Positions 34,925 to 42,307 of a DNA stretch of 64,000 nt are shown here, in pieces (the stretch's first letter is position 1; each line of letters opens with the position of its first letter). Origin of the DNA: RGIG6375 sp964472725. GTDB lineage: Bacteria; Bacillota; Clostridia; Oscillospirales; Oscillospiraceae. The DNA lies in the NCBI GenBank assembly GCA_964472725.1, contig CAYYLZ010000001.1, positions 38,314 through 102,313 on the forward strand, read 5' to 3'. Both the position numbers and the translations under genes were made by a program. The notes beneath the pieces were generated by a model. The model was not told the origin of the DNA and did no database searches. It saw only the letters and a list, made by a program, of their open reading frames with translations.

Positions 34925-34965
34925 AATAAGTCTATGCAGATGTCAAGACACCTGCATAGACTTAT
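34925..34965. promoter_or_regulatory. Large palindrome, probable operator of the EIIC_2 gene (NiaR-like core)
   Basis: AATAAGTCTATGCAG (34925-34939) is perfectly inverted as CTGCATAGACTTATT (34951-34965). The centre on the minus strand reads GGTGTCTTGACATCT, which resembles, from memory, the TGTCnnGACA-containing NiaR/YrxA operator. It overlaps the -10 box and presumed start of the EIIC_2 promoter. It could alternatively be a terminator for niaR, which ends at 35006 on the same strand. Confidence 0.55.
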
Positions 34966-34991
34966 TATAACGAACATGTTCAATTTGTCAA
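34964..34991 (-). promoter_or_regulatory. Strong predicted promoter for the EIIC_2 permease gene
   Basis: On the minus strand perfect TTGACA (34991-34986), 16-base spacer, perfect TATAAT (34969-34964). The spacer contains the dyad GAACATGTTC. A near-consensus promoter overlapped by a palindrome suggests tight repression. Confidence 0.75.
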
Positions 34992-35005
34992 GAGTTTCGG
35001 CAAAA

Positions 35006-35530
35006 TTATTCGGTAAACAACAGATTTTCCTTTGCCAGTTCATTACGCACCCGCAGGTACGCATCCTCGTCGGGGCAGATAAGCGTGTGCAGATGCACGC
35101 CGCCGGTAAGGGAGGAGAGGGGCGGCGCATCCTCGGTGGATAGCTTTTCCACGAACTGGGAAACGTCATAGCGGGAGGAAAGGTCAAGCCGTCCGGAAAT
35201 CTGACCGTAAATGGGGTGTTCCACGATAACGTCAACCACGGTGCAGCCGTTGTCTACCATGATGTTCAGCTCCCTGGCGGTGTCCTCGCAGCTGTGGACG
35301 CAGGCCAGCGTGTGGCGCACGCCAAGGCGGTCGCGGTTGATGATGTAGCCCCGGGGCGTTGCGGAAATATCCGCGCCGGAGGCTCGCAGCAGAGCTATAT
35401 CGCCCACTATTACCTGTCTGCTTACGGAAAAGCGGGCAGCAAGAGCCGAAGCGCTGATGGGAGCGCCCGAGGCGTAAAGGGCATCTTTGAGCGCACTGCG
35501 GCGCTGTTCGGCAGAAAGTACGTTTTTCAT
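35006..35530 (-). CDS. niaR: NiaR-type transcriptional repressor of NAD metabolism (HTH and 3H domains)
   Basis: A 174-residue regulator. The N-terminal winged helix (about residues 8-65) has LAARFSVSRQVIVGDI and ends in TPRGYII. The C-terminal 3H domain has the three conserved His clusters: RHTLACVHSCED, VEHPIYGQ and GGVHLHTLICP, which bind metal and niacin. NiaR represses niacin uptake and NAD biosynthesis genes when nicotinate is plentiful. Its ATG follows the pncB stop by one base (TGATATG), so the two are translationally coupled. Probable targets are its own operon and the adjacent permease gene. Confidence 0.93.
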   Translation of the reverse strand: MKNVLSAEQRRSALKDALYASGAPISASALAARFSVSRQVIVGDIALLRASGADISATPRGYIINRDRLGVRHTLACVHSCEDTARELNIMVDNGCTVVDVIVEHPIYGQISGRLDLSSRYDVSQFVEKLSTEDAPPLSSLTGGVHLHTLICPDEDAYLRVRNELAKENLLFTE

Positions 35531-35531
35531 A

Positions 35532-36980
35532 TCAGCTGTTGCTCTTCAAAAGCTTCCGGCGGATAGTCCAAAGGTCGTAGCTCAGATCCACATAGTAGTT
35601 GTGGGGATTATCAAAGCGCTTGACCTCGTCCCAAAGTGTGTCTACCTGCTGGGCGCAGTAGTCTCTTATCTCCGTCAGTGTTGGCTTTTCGTATACCACT
35701 TCACCCTTGAGGAAGATGGGGACCATCAGTTCCTTGGCGGTGAAGTTGGTAAGAGTCTTTTCCTTCCATGTAATGTCGGGGTCAAAAATGGTGAGGGGCT
35801 GGCTGTCGTCTACGGTCTCGGTGTGCAGGCAGAGGTAGTCCGCCTCGGCCTTGCCGGTCTCTTTGTCGAAAAGGCGATAGACCTTCTTAAAGTGGGGATT
35901 GGTTATCTTCGCCACGTTTTCGCTTATCTTTATCTTGGGGATTATATTGCCGTGCTCGTCCTCAATGGCAGCCAGCTTGTAAACGCCGCCGAATACCGGC
36001 TCGGAGCGGGCGGTAATAAGGCGCTCGCCCACGCCGAAGCAGTCGATGGCAGCGTCCTGCGCCAGCAGGTCGCTGATAAGGTACTCGTCAAGGGCGTTGC
36101 TTACGGTGATGGTGCACTCAGTCCAGCCTGCTTCGTCCAGCATTTTGCGGGCCTGACTGGTGAGATAGGCAAGGTCACCGGAGTCAAGACGGATTCCGCA
36201 CTTGGTTATGCCGAGAGGCTTGAGAACGTCATTGAAGGCGCGGATAGCGTCCGGAATGCCGCTCTTGAGGGTGTTGTAGGTGTCGACAAGCAGGGTGGCG
36301 TTGTTGGGATAAATCTCGCAGTAGGTCTTGAAGGCCTCGTACTGCGTGTCAAACATCTGCACCCATGCATGAGCCATGGTGCCGCCGGCGCGTACGCCGT
36401 AAAGCTGGTCGGAAATGGTGCAGGCAGTGCCGTTGCAGCCGCCGATATAGGCAGCGCGTGCGCCGAGAATAGCGCCGTCTGCGCCCTGAGCGCGGCGGGA
36501 ACCAAACTCAAGAACGGTGCGTCCCTTGGCGGCGCGGACTATGCGGTTTGCCTTGGTGGCGATAAGGCTCTGATGGTTCAGGGAGAGCAGCAGGAAGGTT
36601 TCAATAAGCTGCGCCTCGATGGCGGGCGCTCTTACGGTGAGCATAGGCTCACGGGGGAATATGGGCGTACCCTCGGGAACGGCGTAGATATCGCCGGTGA
36701 AGCGGAAGGTGGACAGATATTCCAGAAATTCCTCGCTGAAAAGCTTGCGGGAGCGGAGATAATCAATGTCCTCAGAAGTAAAATGCAGATCCCGAATATA
36801 GTCTATTACCTGCTCAAGTCCGGCGGCAATGGCAAAGCCGCCTCCGTCGGGAACGGAGCGGTAGAATACATCGAAATAGGTTATTCTGTCTTTGTAGCCG
36901 TAGTTGAAGTAGCCGTTGCTCATGGTCAGCTCGTAAAAATCGCAGAGCATGGTAAGATTGAGCTTGTCTTTAGTAATCAT
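35532..36980 (-). CDS. pncB: Nicotinate phosphoribosyltransferase
   Basis: A 482-residue enzyme that joins nicotinate and PRPP to nicotinate mononucleotide in NAD salvage. Diagnostic segments are MLCDFYELTMSNGYF at the N-terminus, VLEFGSRRAQGADGAI, GTMAHAWVQMF with the catalytic His, and GIRLDSGDLAYLT. Start 36980 is chosen for GGAGG at good spacing. It forms a two-gene operon with niaR, so the repressor is made together with a gene it probably controls. Confidence 0.95.
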   Translation of the reverse strand: MITKDKLNLTMLCDFYELTMSNGYFNYGYKDRITYFDVFYRSVPDGGGFAIAAGLEQVIDYIRDLHFTSEDIDYLRSRKLFSEEFLEYLSTFRFTGDIYAVPEGTPIFPREPMLTVRAPAIEAQLIETFLLLSLNHQSLIATKANRIVRAAKGRTVLEFGSRRAQGADGAILGARAAYIGGCNGTACTISDQLYGVRAGGTMAHAWVQMFDTQYEAFKTYCEIYPNNATLLVDTYNTLKSGIPDAIRAFNDVLKPLGITKCGIRLDSGDLAYLTSQARKMLDEAGWTECTITVSNALDEYLISDLLAQDAAIDCFGVGERLITARSEPVFGGVYKLAAIEDEHGNIIPKIKISENVAKITNPHFKKVYRLFDKETGKAEADYLCLHTETVDDSQPLTIFDPDITWKEKTLTNFTAKELMVPIFLKGEVVYEKPTLTEIRDYCAQQVDTLWDEVKRFDNPHNYYVDLSYDLWTIRRKLLKSNS

Positions 36981-37048
36981 AACGATCCTCCATGCGGGAT
37001 ACCGCACAAAAAGTCATAAATGCCCGCAGTGCGGGTAGCTTCAACTGA

Positions 37049-37077
37049 ATTATATCTGCTTTGGAGTGCGCGTGCAA
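37049..37077 (-). promoter_or_regulatory. Predicted promoter for pncB-niaR
   Basis: On the minus strand TTGCAC (37077-37072), 17-base spacer, TATAAT (37054-37049). The dyad GAACGTGTTC lies just upstream of the -35 box (37095-37086), almost the same as the one in the EIIC_2 promoter. Confidence 0.65.
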
Positions 37078-37126
37078 CAATTTTTGAACACGTTCATAGA
37101 AGTTTGTGTAAAGCAACTATAAAAAG

Positions 37127-37157
37127 AATATCGCCGGATAAATAATCCGGCGATATT
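37127..37157 (-). terminator. Terminator after the URO-D-like gene
   Basis: AATATCGCCGGAT pairs with ATCCGGCGATATT; the minus strand continues CTTTTTATAG. Confidence 0.8.
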
Positions 37158-37207
37158 TACATAGTGTAATTTACAGGTGTAAAGACATTTGGCTCCTGCC
37201 GCCTGTT

Positions 37208-38269
37208 TTACAGAATTGCAGTGCCTTCCTCAACCATGCGGTCGAAGTTCTTGCGGCTTGCCTCGTAGATCTTGCGGCGAACTGCGGGGTCACGGGCGTC
37301 GCAGAGAACGCGGTTATCGCTGCCGATGGTGGCCATGAAGTCGGCTACGCCCTTTTCGACCTCTTCATCGCTTGCCTCGGGAGCCAGCTGGGGGCCGTGG
37401 GTGAAGATGAACTGATCGCCGTACTTCTGCTTGAGGGCGTACTTGTCGTTGATGGGCTGGCCGCCCCAGGAGTTGAGACCTGCCTCGATGAAGATGGGCA
37501 CGAAGTTTTCAACCTTGCCGCAGGAGTGGAGATCCCAGTACATGCCGAGGCTGTGAACGTGGTCGCCGATCTCCTTGACGTAGGGCAGGAGCATTTCGCG
37601 CACGGTTGCAACAGAGAAGAACTCAGCGCGCTGAGAACCCCAGTCGTCGTTGAAGTTTACGATGTCGGGGTTGAACCACTTCTTGCAGTTGGTGTAGAAC
37701 TTCTTATGTATGTCGGTGATGACGCGCAGCAGGCGGTGAACGGCTTCCTTCTGGTCGTCGTCAATGAGGGCGACGATGGCGTTGTCGAAGTCCATGAGGG
37801 CAATCATGCGCTCGAAAAGGCAGCCGGGTACGTTTACGATGGTTGCTCTGTCGGGACGGATCTTGTCCTTGTTGCGCTCGTAGCAGCCTTCCCAGTCCCA
37901 GGTGTCGGGATCGGGGGGAGTTACATAGTCCTCCCAGTGCTCAATGTCGAGAACCTTGGGGTTGCCGGGCTTTACCATGGCGCCGCCGACAACATCGACG
38001 AATACCCATTCAACGCCCCAACCGTCAAGACGGTCAACATTGTCGCCGGGGCTGCGGGCCTGGTTTTCGGGGTCGCAGTCCAGCATGAGCATATTGAGGT
38101 CGCCTGCGGGGAAGGGGATCCACATGGGGGTCTTGCCCTCATAAAGGCGGAGCATGTTTTCCTTGGGGGTAATAGGCGTGGTGTAAAGCTCCACGTCGGG
38201 GCCGAACATGGCGGGCACGGTATCGCTGACGGTCAGTTCAGCGGGAGTGTATTTATCATTAAGTCCCAT
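37208..38269 (-). CDS. Uroporphyrinogen decarboxylase (URO-D)-like protein
   Basis: A 353-residue URO-D superfamily protein. Many anaerobe members are not heme enzymes but zinc-dependent methyltransferases acting on corrinoid proteins or thiols (MtaA/MtbA/CmuA type). The metal-site region WDLHSCGKVENFVPIFIEAG (H-x-C-G) fits that type. The heme-enzyme signature PAWMMRQAGR is absent. The start is 38269 (MGLNDKY) because AGAGGTGC lies before it. It is alone upstream of pncB, and no corrinoid protein is in the window. A second family member is at 62884-63870. The substrate is unknown. Confidence 0.75.
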   Translation of the reverse strand: MGLNDKYTPAELTVSDTVPAMFGPDVELYTTPITPKENMLRLYEGKTPMWIPFPAGDLNMLMLDCDPENQARSPGDNVDRLDGWGVEWVFVDVVGGAMVKPGNPKVLDIEHWEDYVTPPDPDTWDWEGCYERNKDKIRPDRATIVNVPGCLFERMIALMDFDNAIVALIDDDQKEAVHRLLRVITDIHKKFYTNCKKWFNPDIVNFNDDWGSQRAEFFSVATVREMLLPYVKEIGDHVHSLGMYWDLHSCGKVENFVPIFIEAGLNSWGGQPINDKYALKQKYGDQFIFTHGPQLAPEASDEEVEKGVADFMATIGSDNRVLCDARDPAVRRKIYEASRKNFDRMVEEGTAIL

Positions 38270-38357
38270 ATTGCACCTCTTACAAAAAATATATATAATA
38301 ACTATAACAAAAACGAACAGGCTTTTCAATGTAATTTTAATAAAAACGTGGTATAAT

Positions 38358-38747
38358 CAAAATTGAGAATTGAGAATTGAGAATTGAGAATTGAGAATGT
38401 TTGCGATTTAAATCACTACAAAATATCCCGGTAGGGCGGCTTGTCCTCAAGCCGCCGTTGCGTAACGACAATATCGGCAGGAACGGTAATGCGCAAAAAG
38501 TAAAAAACTGTCATGCTGAGCGAAGCGAAGCATCTCCGCAGTAATTACAGCTTAGCAGCGGTACACGGGCCGCCGCAAGGTGACGACCACCGCTGCAGAA
38601 ACGATAATATGCAAAACATAAAAACTATGTCATTGCGAGGAGCGTAGCGACGTGGCAATCTCCGGCGTAAAGATTATTGATGCAACAGCGACCATACGCA
38701 GGTTTTGCGATACCCACCATAATTATCAATTCTCAATTAGCAACAGG
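38358..38747. repeat. Dispersed intergenic repeat, copy C, with heptamer tandem repeat
   Basis: Five tandem AATTGAG units (38361-38395) start the element. Then come GGTAGGGCGGCTTGTCC with its inverse, GTCATGCTGAGCGAAGCG, a second GCCGCCGCAAGG piece and GTCATTGCGAGGAGCGTAGC. It ends with ATTATCAATTCTCAATTAG, which is inverse to the left end. It fills the whole gap between the URO-D-like gene and the GtrA gene and has no coding sequence. Confidence 0.75.
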
Positions 38748-38755
38748 AGAAACCA

Positions 38756-39178
38756 ATGAAAGAACTTATAAAAAAACTGTATAGCTGGTCGCTGTTTCGC
38801 TTTGCGCTGGTGGGCGTGGTGAACACGCTGGCGGGTATGGCAATAATGTTCGGCCTGTATAATCTGGTCCACTGCTCCTATTGGCTGTCCTCGGCGGCGA
38901 ACTATGTCCTTACCAGTATTCTCAGCTATTTCCTTAATAAATATTTCACCTTCCGCAGCAAGGCAAAGACGCCCCATGAGGTGCTGCTGTTTGCCATGAA
39001 TATCGCCGTCTGCTACCTCGCCGCCTACGGCGCTGCCAAACCCATGATGCTCCGGCTGCTGGCAAACGCCAGCGTCAGCCTCCGCGAAAATGTGGCAATG
39101 CTGGTGGGCATGGTGCTCTTCACCCTGCTCAACTACCTGGGACAAAGATTGCTGGTATTCCGGAAACGCGAAAAATAA
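38756..39178 (+). CDS. GtrA family membrane protein
   Basis: A 140-residue protein with four predicted spans, matching GtrA/DPMS-like proteins thought to help flip or anchor lipid-linked sugars for cell-surface polysaccharides. FRFALVGVVNTLAG is the typical first span, and NYVLTSILSYFLNKYFTF is the conserved second one. CAGGAG precedes ATG 38756. No glycosyltransferase partner gene is adjacent. Confidence 0.88.
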   Translation: MKELIKKLYSWSLFRFALVGVVNTLAGMAIMFGLYNLVHCSYWLSSAANYVLTSILSYFLNKYFTFRSKAKTPHEVLLFAMNIAVCYLAAYGAAKPMMLRLLANASVSLRENVAMLVGMVLFTLLNYLGQRLLVFRKREK

Positions 39179-39180
39179 AA

Positions 39181-39400
39181 TTACCGCAGCATTTCCTCAC
39201 TTGTTAAAGGGAAGTGAGCGCCCAAATCTTTGATTTGGTATCGCGAACTTGTGCCTTTAAGGTAGAGGGGGGACCACTTGCGGTGGGGGGATTCAAACAT
39301 TATTTTAATGAATCCCCCAGTCAGCGTTGCTGACAGCCCCCTTTAACAAGGGGGCGACCTGCGGTCGGCGCAAACAAACAACCTGCGGTCGGCGCAAATG
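39181..39400. repeat. MITE-like palindromic element, degenerate copy
   Basis: GGGGGATTC and GAATCCCCC arms lie around 39285-39318. GTCAGCGTTGCTGACAGCCC and CTTTAACAAGGGGG follow, and ACCTGCGGTCGGCGCAAA is duplicated. The pieces resemble the elements at 18253 and 56464. Confidence 0.6.
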
Positions 39401-39410
39401 ATCTTGTATA

Positions 39411-39439
39411 TTGACTTCAATAGCGGATTTTGATACTAT
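39411..39439 (+). promoter_or_regulatory. Predicted promoter of a possible small RNA or leader
   Basis: TTGACT (39411-39416), 17-base spacer, TACTAT (39434-39439). An overlapping TATAAT lies at 39444. Confidence 0.5.
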
Positions 39440-39445
39440 TTTATA

Positions 39446-39527
39446 TAATCAGTACGGACATTTTGGCTGATAGTCCGCTAAAAAAACAGCAAGCCGCAGC
39501 AGAGTTGGTTTCTGCTGCGGTTTTTTT
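39446..39527 (+). ncRNA. Candidate small RNA or transcription attenuator
   Basis: About 82 bases between a predicted promoter and a strong terminator. Hairpin 1 pairs CGGAC (39455-39459) with GTCCG (39473-39477). Hairpin 2 is the terminator: CCGCAGCAGA (39494-39503) with TCTGCTGCGG (39511-39520), then seven T. No open frame of note is inside. The methyltransferase start codon is about 100 bases further on, so it may be a leader controlling that gene. I do not recognise a known RNA family. Confidence 0.4.
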
Positions 39528-39629
39528 GTTTTTCGGTGGTCTTGGGTTGCGAGGCATGATATCCGTATCGCAGTAGGGCAGGGCGTGTCCCTGCCGCAAA
39601 TATGGACGAGCACACAAGGGAGGTTACAC

Positions 39630-40502
39630 ATGAACATCGTATGGTCAAGCTATGTGCAGGGTATCGATACTCTCTATCTGAGCCGCAAGCTGCGTTTCGA
39701 CGATATGTTTGCAGAGCGCTTCAAACCGCTGTTCAAACTGGACGAGGACAGGCCTTTGAAAATACTTGAGATTGGCTGCGGCCCCGGTGCGTTGGCGGCT
39801 GCGCTGCATCACTGGTATCCCGAGGCAGAAATCACCGCCATAGACCGCGACAGCGAATTTGTCCGCTTTGCCCGTGAGCAGGAAAAGGGCGTCAGCTTCA
39901 TGGAGGGGGAAGCAACGGCGCTGCCATTTTCGGACGGCAGCTTTGACGTGACCATATCCAACACCGTCAGCGAGCATATCGAGCCGTCGAAGTTTTTCGG
40001 TGAGCAGCTGCGGGTGCTGAAGCCGGGTGGTATATGCCTTGTGCTTTCATCGCGGCGGGGAATAAATATCAGCCCCGACTGCGTTGCCGACGGTGAGCGT
40101 GAGAAAACGTTTTGGCAGCGGGTGGGCGAGCATGACGACTCGATGGAGAAATATGCGGTCTGCCAATATCCTTTGTCGGAAGCCGAGCTGCCCCGAGCTG
40201 CGGCGCAGTATGGCTTCAAGGAGGTTTTCGTGGGATATGCGGCAATAGACCTTACACCTGATAACCCGGTGTACCCGGCGCAAATGGCGCGGGATATGAT
40301 AAATGCCCACAGAAGAACAAAAATTGACGCACTGGAATCGACGCTGCGCACTATGCCCGAGTATGTAACTTCCGCAGAGGTGGAAGAATTGAAGCGGCGG
40401 GTAAATGAAAAATACGATGAGAGAATTGCCCTCTATGAGCGCGGTGAAAAGCAGTGGGACACTAATGTGAATATCATTATGGTAGTGCGTGGTGTAAAAT
40501 AA
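39630..40502 (+). CDS. Class I SAM-dependent methyltransferase
   Basis: A 290-residue methyltransferase with a Rossmann fold. Motif I is ILEIGCGPGALAAAL near residue 45, an acidic end of strand 2 is AIDRDSEF, and motif IV/VI is FDVTISNTVSEHIEP. LKPGGICLVLSS follows. The Methyltransf_11 pattern is common to small-molecule methyltransferases. About 110 C-terminal residues form a further helical part with no motif I know. AGGGAGGT precedes ATG 39630. The substrate is unknown. Confidence 0.88.
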   Translation: MNIVWSSYVQGIDTLYLSRKLRFDDMFAERFKPLFKLDEDRPLKILEIGCGPGALAAALHHWYPEAEITAIDRDSEFVRFAREQEKGVSFMEGEATALPFSDGSFDVTISNTVSEHIEPSKFFGEQLRVLKPGGICLVLSSRRGINISPDCVADGEREKTFWQRVGEHDDSMEKYAVCQYPLSEAELPRAAAQYGFKEVFVGYAAIDLTPDNPVYPAQMARDMINAHRRTKIDALESTLRTMPEYVTSAEVEELKRRVNEKYDERIALYERGEKQWDTNVNIIMVVRGVK

Positions 40503-40508
40503 CACAAA

Positions 40509-40542
40509 AAAGCCTGATGGTTCGCTCGAACCATCAGGCTTT
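40509..40542. terminator. Bidirectional terminator between the methyltransferase and second flavoprotein genes
   Basis: A perfect stem pairs AAAGCCTGATGGTTC with GAACCATCAGGCTTT around GCTC, with A-rich and T-rich flanks. Confidence 0.85.
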
Positions 40543-40552
40543 AACAATATCA

Positions 40553-42157
40553 TCAGATCAAATCGTCGGTGTTGCCGGTCATCATCTTGGTGGCGGCGAT
40601 GTAGCCGAAGGTCATGCACTTGCCGTGGCTGTTGCCGTTGAGAATAACGGGGTAGTCCACGCCGTAGAGACCGCCGATGGTGTTGCCGGCGGCATAGAGG
40701 CCGGGGATAGGCTTGCGGTCTGCGTCAAGGACGTTGAGGTCCATGTCCACATTGAAGCCGCCGTCGGTGTTCAGGAATGCGGGACCCCACTTGAGGGCGT
40801 AGAAGGGGCCTTTGCGGATAGGCAGCATCAGCTCGGGACGCTTGCCGTAATCCTTGTCCTCACCCATATCTGCAAGGTCGTTGTAGCGGCCGACGGTCTT
40901 GGTCAGATTCTCCACGGGAACGCCCATCTTCTCTGCCAGTTCCTCGATGGTGTCGGCCTTGAATGCAAGACCCTTCTTGAGGTAATGCTCGATGGCCTGA
41001 GGAATACCGTTGAACTCGCCCTTCCAGGGCACACCGTAGAAGGTGACGAGAGGCTCCCAGAACTGACCGCCGCCGATGGGGGACAGACGCTCAACTGCCT
41101 CTACCCAGTCACTGTCAAACACGGTGTAGGCAAACTCGCCGCCGGGCTGACGCAGTACGTTCAGGGACTTGGCCTGGATCCAGTTGTCCTCGTTCATGAA
41201 GCGGTTGCCCTCAATGTTGACGAAGAGGAAGAAGAAGGTGTAGAGAGCGTAAGCGGTCAGGTGAATGGTGGTGGGCCAGGGACCTTCCTCGAAGGTGCCG
41301 CCTGCCCAGTAGCCCATCTTGTGACCGTCGCCAGTGTTCATCTTGGGAGGATTATATGCGTTGCGCTTGGGCTTGAGACCGATGGGAGCGTAAGCCGCTA
41401 CCATCTCGGGGTCGCCGCCGATGTCGCCGGTGGCGAGAACAACGCCCTTGCGGCCTATGTAGCGGCGGTAGCCGTCCTCGCTCTTGGCGATGATGGCGAT
41501 AACGCGGCCGGTCTCGTCCTTTTCAAGCTGAACGGCGGGGGTGCGGTAGATTATCTCGCCGCCGTACTTCTTGATTTCTTCAATGAAAATTTCGCAGCCT
41601 GCCTGAGCGCCTGAGGGCATTCTCTTGCGGTCAGGGTTGCCGAGAGTGCAGTTGGGGCCGCCAATGAGAATGTGGGTGCCGGGGTACTCGGTGTAGTCGG
41701 GACCCTTGTAGTAGCCGCCGAAAATCTCGCAGCCTACGCCGTAGCTTTCGCCCATGTCGATGACCCAGTTCATGACCTTTTCGCTGTTATTGACGTAACG
41801 CCATACCAGCTTCTCGTCGCAGCGGTTGCCGCAGGCACGGATCCAGTCGCGGACGAACTGGTACTTGTCTATCTTGATGCCCTTTGCCTCCATTACCTTG
41901 GAGTTGATAGCGCCCATGTGAGCGCCGCGGTAGGCGAAAACGGTGTTCTTTTCGAGCACAATGACCTTACCGCCAAGCTGAGCGGCGCGGCAGCCGCAGG
42001 CAAGACCGGAAATACCGGCGCCGGCGATGACAACATCGGCCTCGATGGTCTCGAGAATTTCGCTTTCGGGGATAGGTGCGGGGGGAGTTTCCCAGGACCA
42101 CTTGTGGCCGGGCTGTGCCTCAAAATATCCGTTCTGAATGGAACCAATACGGTACAT
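40553..42157 (-). CDS. FAD-dependent oxidoreductase, fumarate/urocanate reductase-like (second paralogue)
   Basis: A 534-residue flavoprotein paralogous to the one at 1682-3232. The dinucleotide motif GAGISG is at residues 46-51, with VIVLEKN after it. The C-terminal signature is IPGLYAAGNTIGGLYGVDYP. Both paralogues begin with a WSWETPP/YSWETPP motif before the FAD domain. There is no signal peptide or heme domain, so it is probably a soluble enoate-type reductase. GGAG is 9 bases before ATG 42157. It is downstream of the glycyl radical enzyme gene in the same orientation. A terminator and a separate promoter with a perfect dyad lie between them, so it has its own control. Confidence 0.8.
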   Translation of the reverse strand: MYRIGSIQNGYFEAQPGHKWSWETPPAPIPESEILETIEADVVIAGAGISGLACGCRAAQLGGKVIVLEKNTVFAYRGAHMGAINSKVMEAKGIKIDKYQFVRDWIRACGNRCDEKLVWRYVNNSEKVMNWVIDMGESYGVGCEIFGGYYKGPDYTEYPGTHILIGGPNCTLGNPDRKRMPSGAQAGCEIFIEEIKKYGGEIIYRTPAVQLEKDETGRVIAIIAKSEDGYRRYIGRKGVVLATGDIGGDPEMVAAYAPIGLKPKRNAYNPPKMNTGDGHKMGYWAGGTFEEGPWPTTIHLTAYALYTFFFLFVNIEGNRFMNEDNWIQAKSLNVLRQPGGEFAYTVFDSDWVEAVERLSPIGGGQFWEPLVTFYGVPWKGEFNGIPQAIEHYLKKGLAFKADTIEELAEKMGVPVENLTKTVGRYNDLADMGEDKDYGKRPELMLPIRKGPFYALKWGPAFLNTDGGFNVDMDLNVLDADRKPIPGLYAAGNTIGGLYGVDYPVILNGNSHGKCMTFGYIAATKMMTGNTDDLI

Positions 42158-42195
42158 ATGTTATATCTCCTGTTTTGTTGATTAGTAGTGCACAA

Positions 42196-42224
42196 AGTAT
42201 ACCACGGTATACATATTGACGCAA
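42196..42224 (-). promoter_or_regulatory. Promoter with perfect dyad operator for the second flavoprotein gene
   Basis: On the minus strand TTGCGT (42224-42219), 17-base spacer, TATACT (42201-42196). GTATACCACGGTATAC (42197-42212) is a perfect 16-base palindrome over the -10 box and spacer. Binding by a GntR- or LacI-type regulator is inferred; none is adjacent. Confidence 0.7.
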
Positions 42225-42254
42225 TAGGTTTTGCGAAAATATTGGGAAATAACA

Positions 42255-42290
42255 GCAAAAAACGAGGGCCGCCCAAACGGACGACCCTCG
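42255..42290 (-). terminator. Terminator after the glycyl radical enzyme gene
   Basis: On the minus strand CGAGGGTCG pairs (one G-U) with CGGCCCTCG, followed by TTTTTT. Confidence 0.7.
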
Positions 42291-42307
42291 GGTGGCGCAA
42301 TGTGAAA

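Noticed and set aside
34925..34965. Reading the palindrome only as the niaR terminator.
   Set aside because: Possible, but the tail is a poor T-run and the palindrome lies on a near-perfect promoter downstream of its -35 box, so operator is favoured; both roles may be combined.
34972..34981. GAACATGTTC as a LexA (SOS) box.
   Set aside because: The Gram-positive LexA box has four bases between GAAC and GTTC; here there are two, and nearby genes are not SOS genes.
37208..38269. Annotating the URO-D-like protein as HemE.
   Set aside because: The heme-enzyme N-terminal Arg motif is absent, no other heme genes are near, and an H-x-C-G metal motif points to methyltransferase-type relatives.
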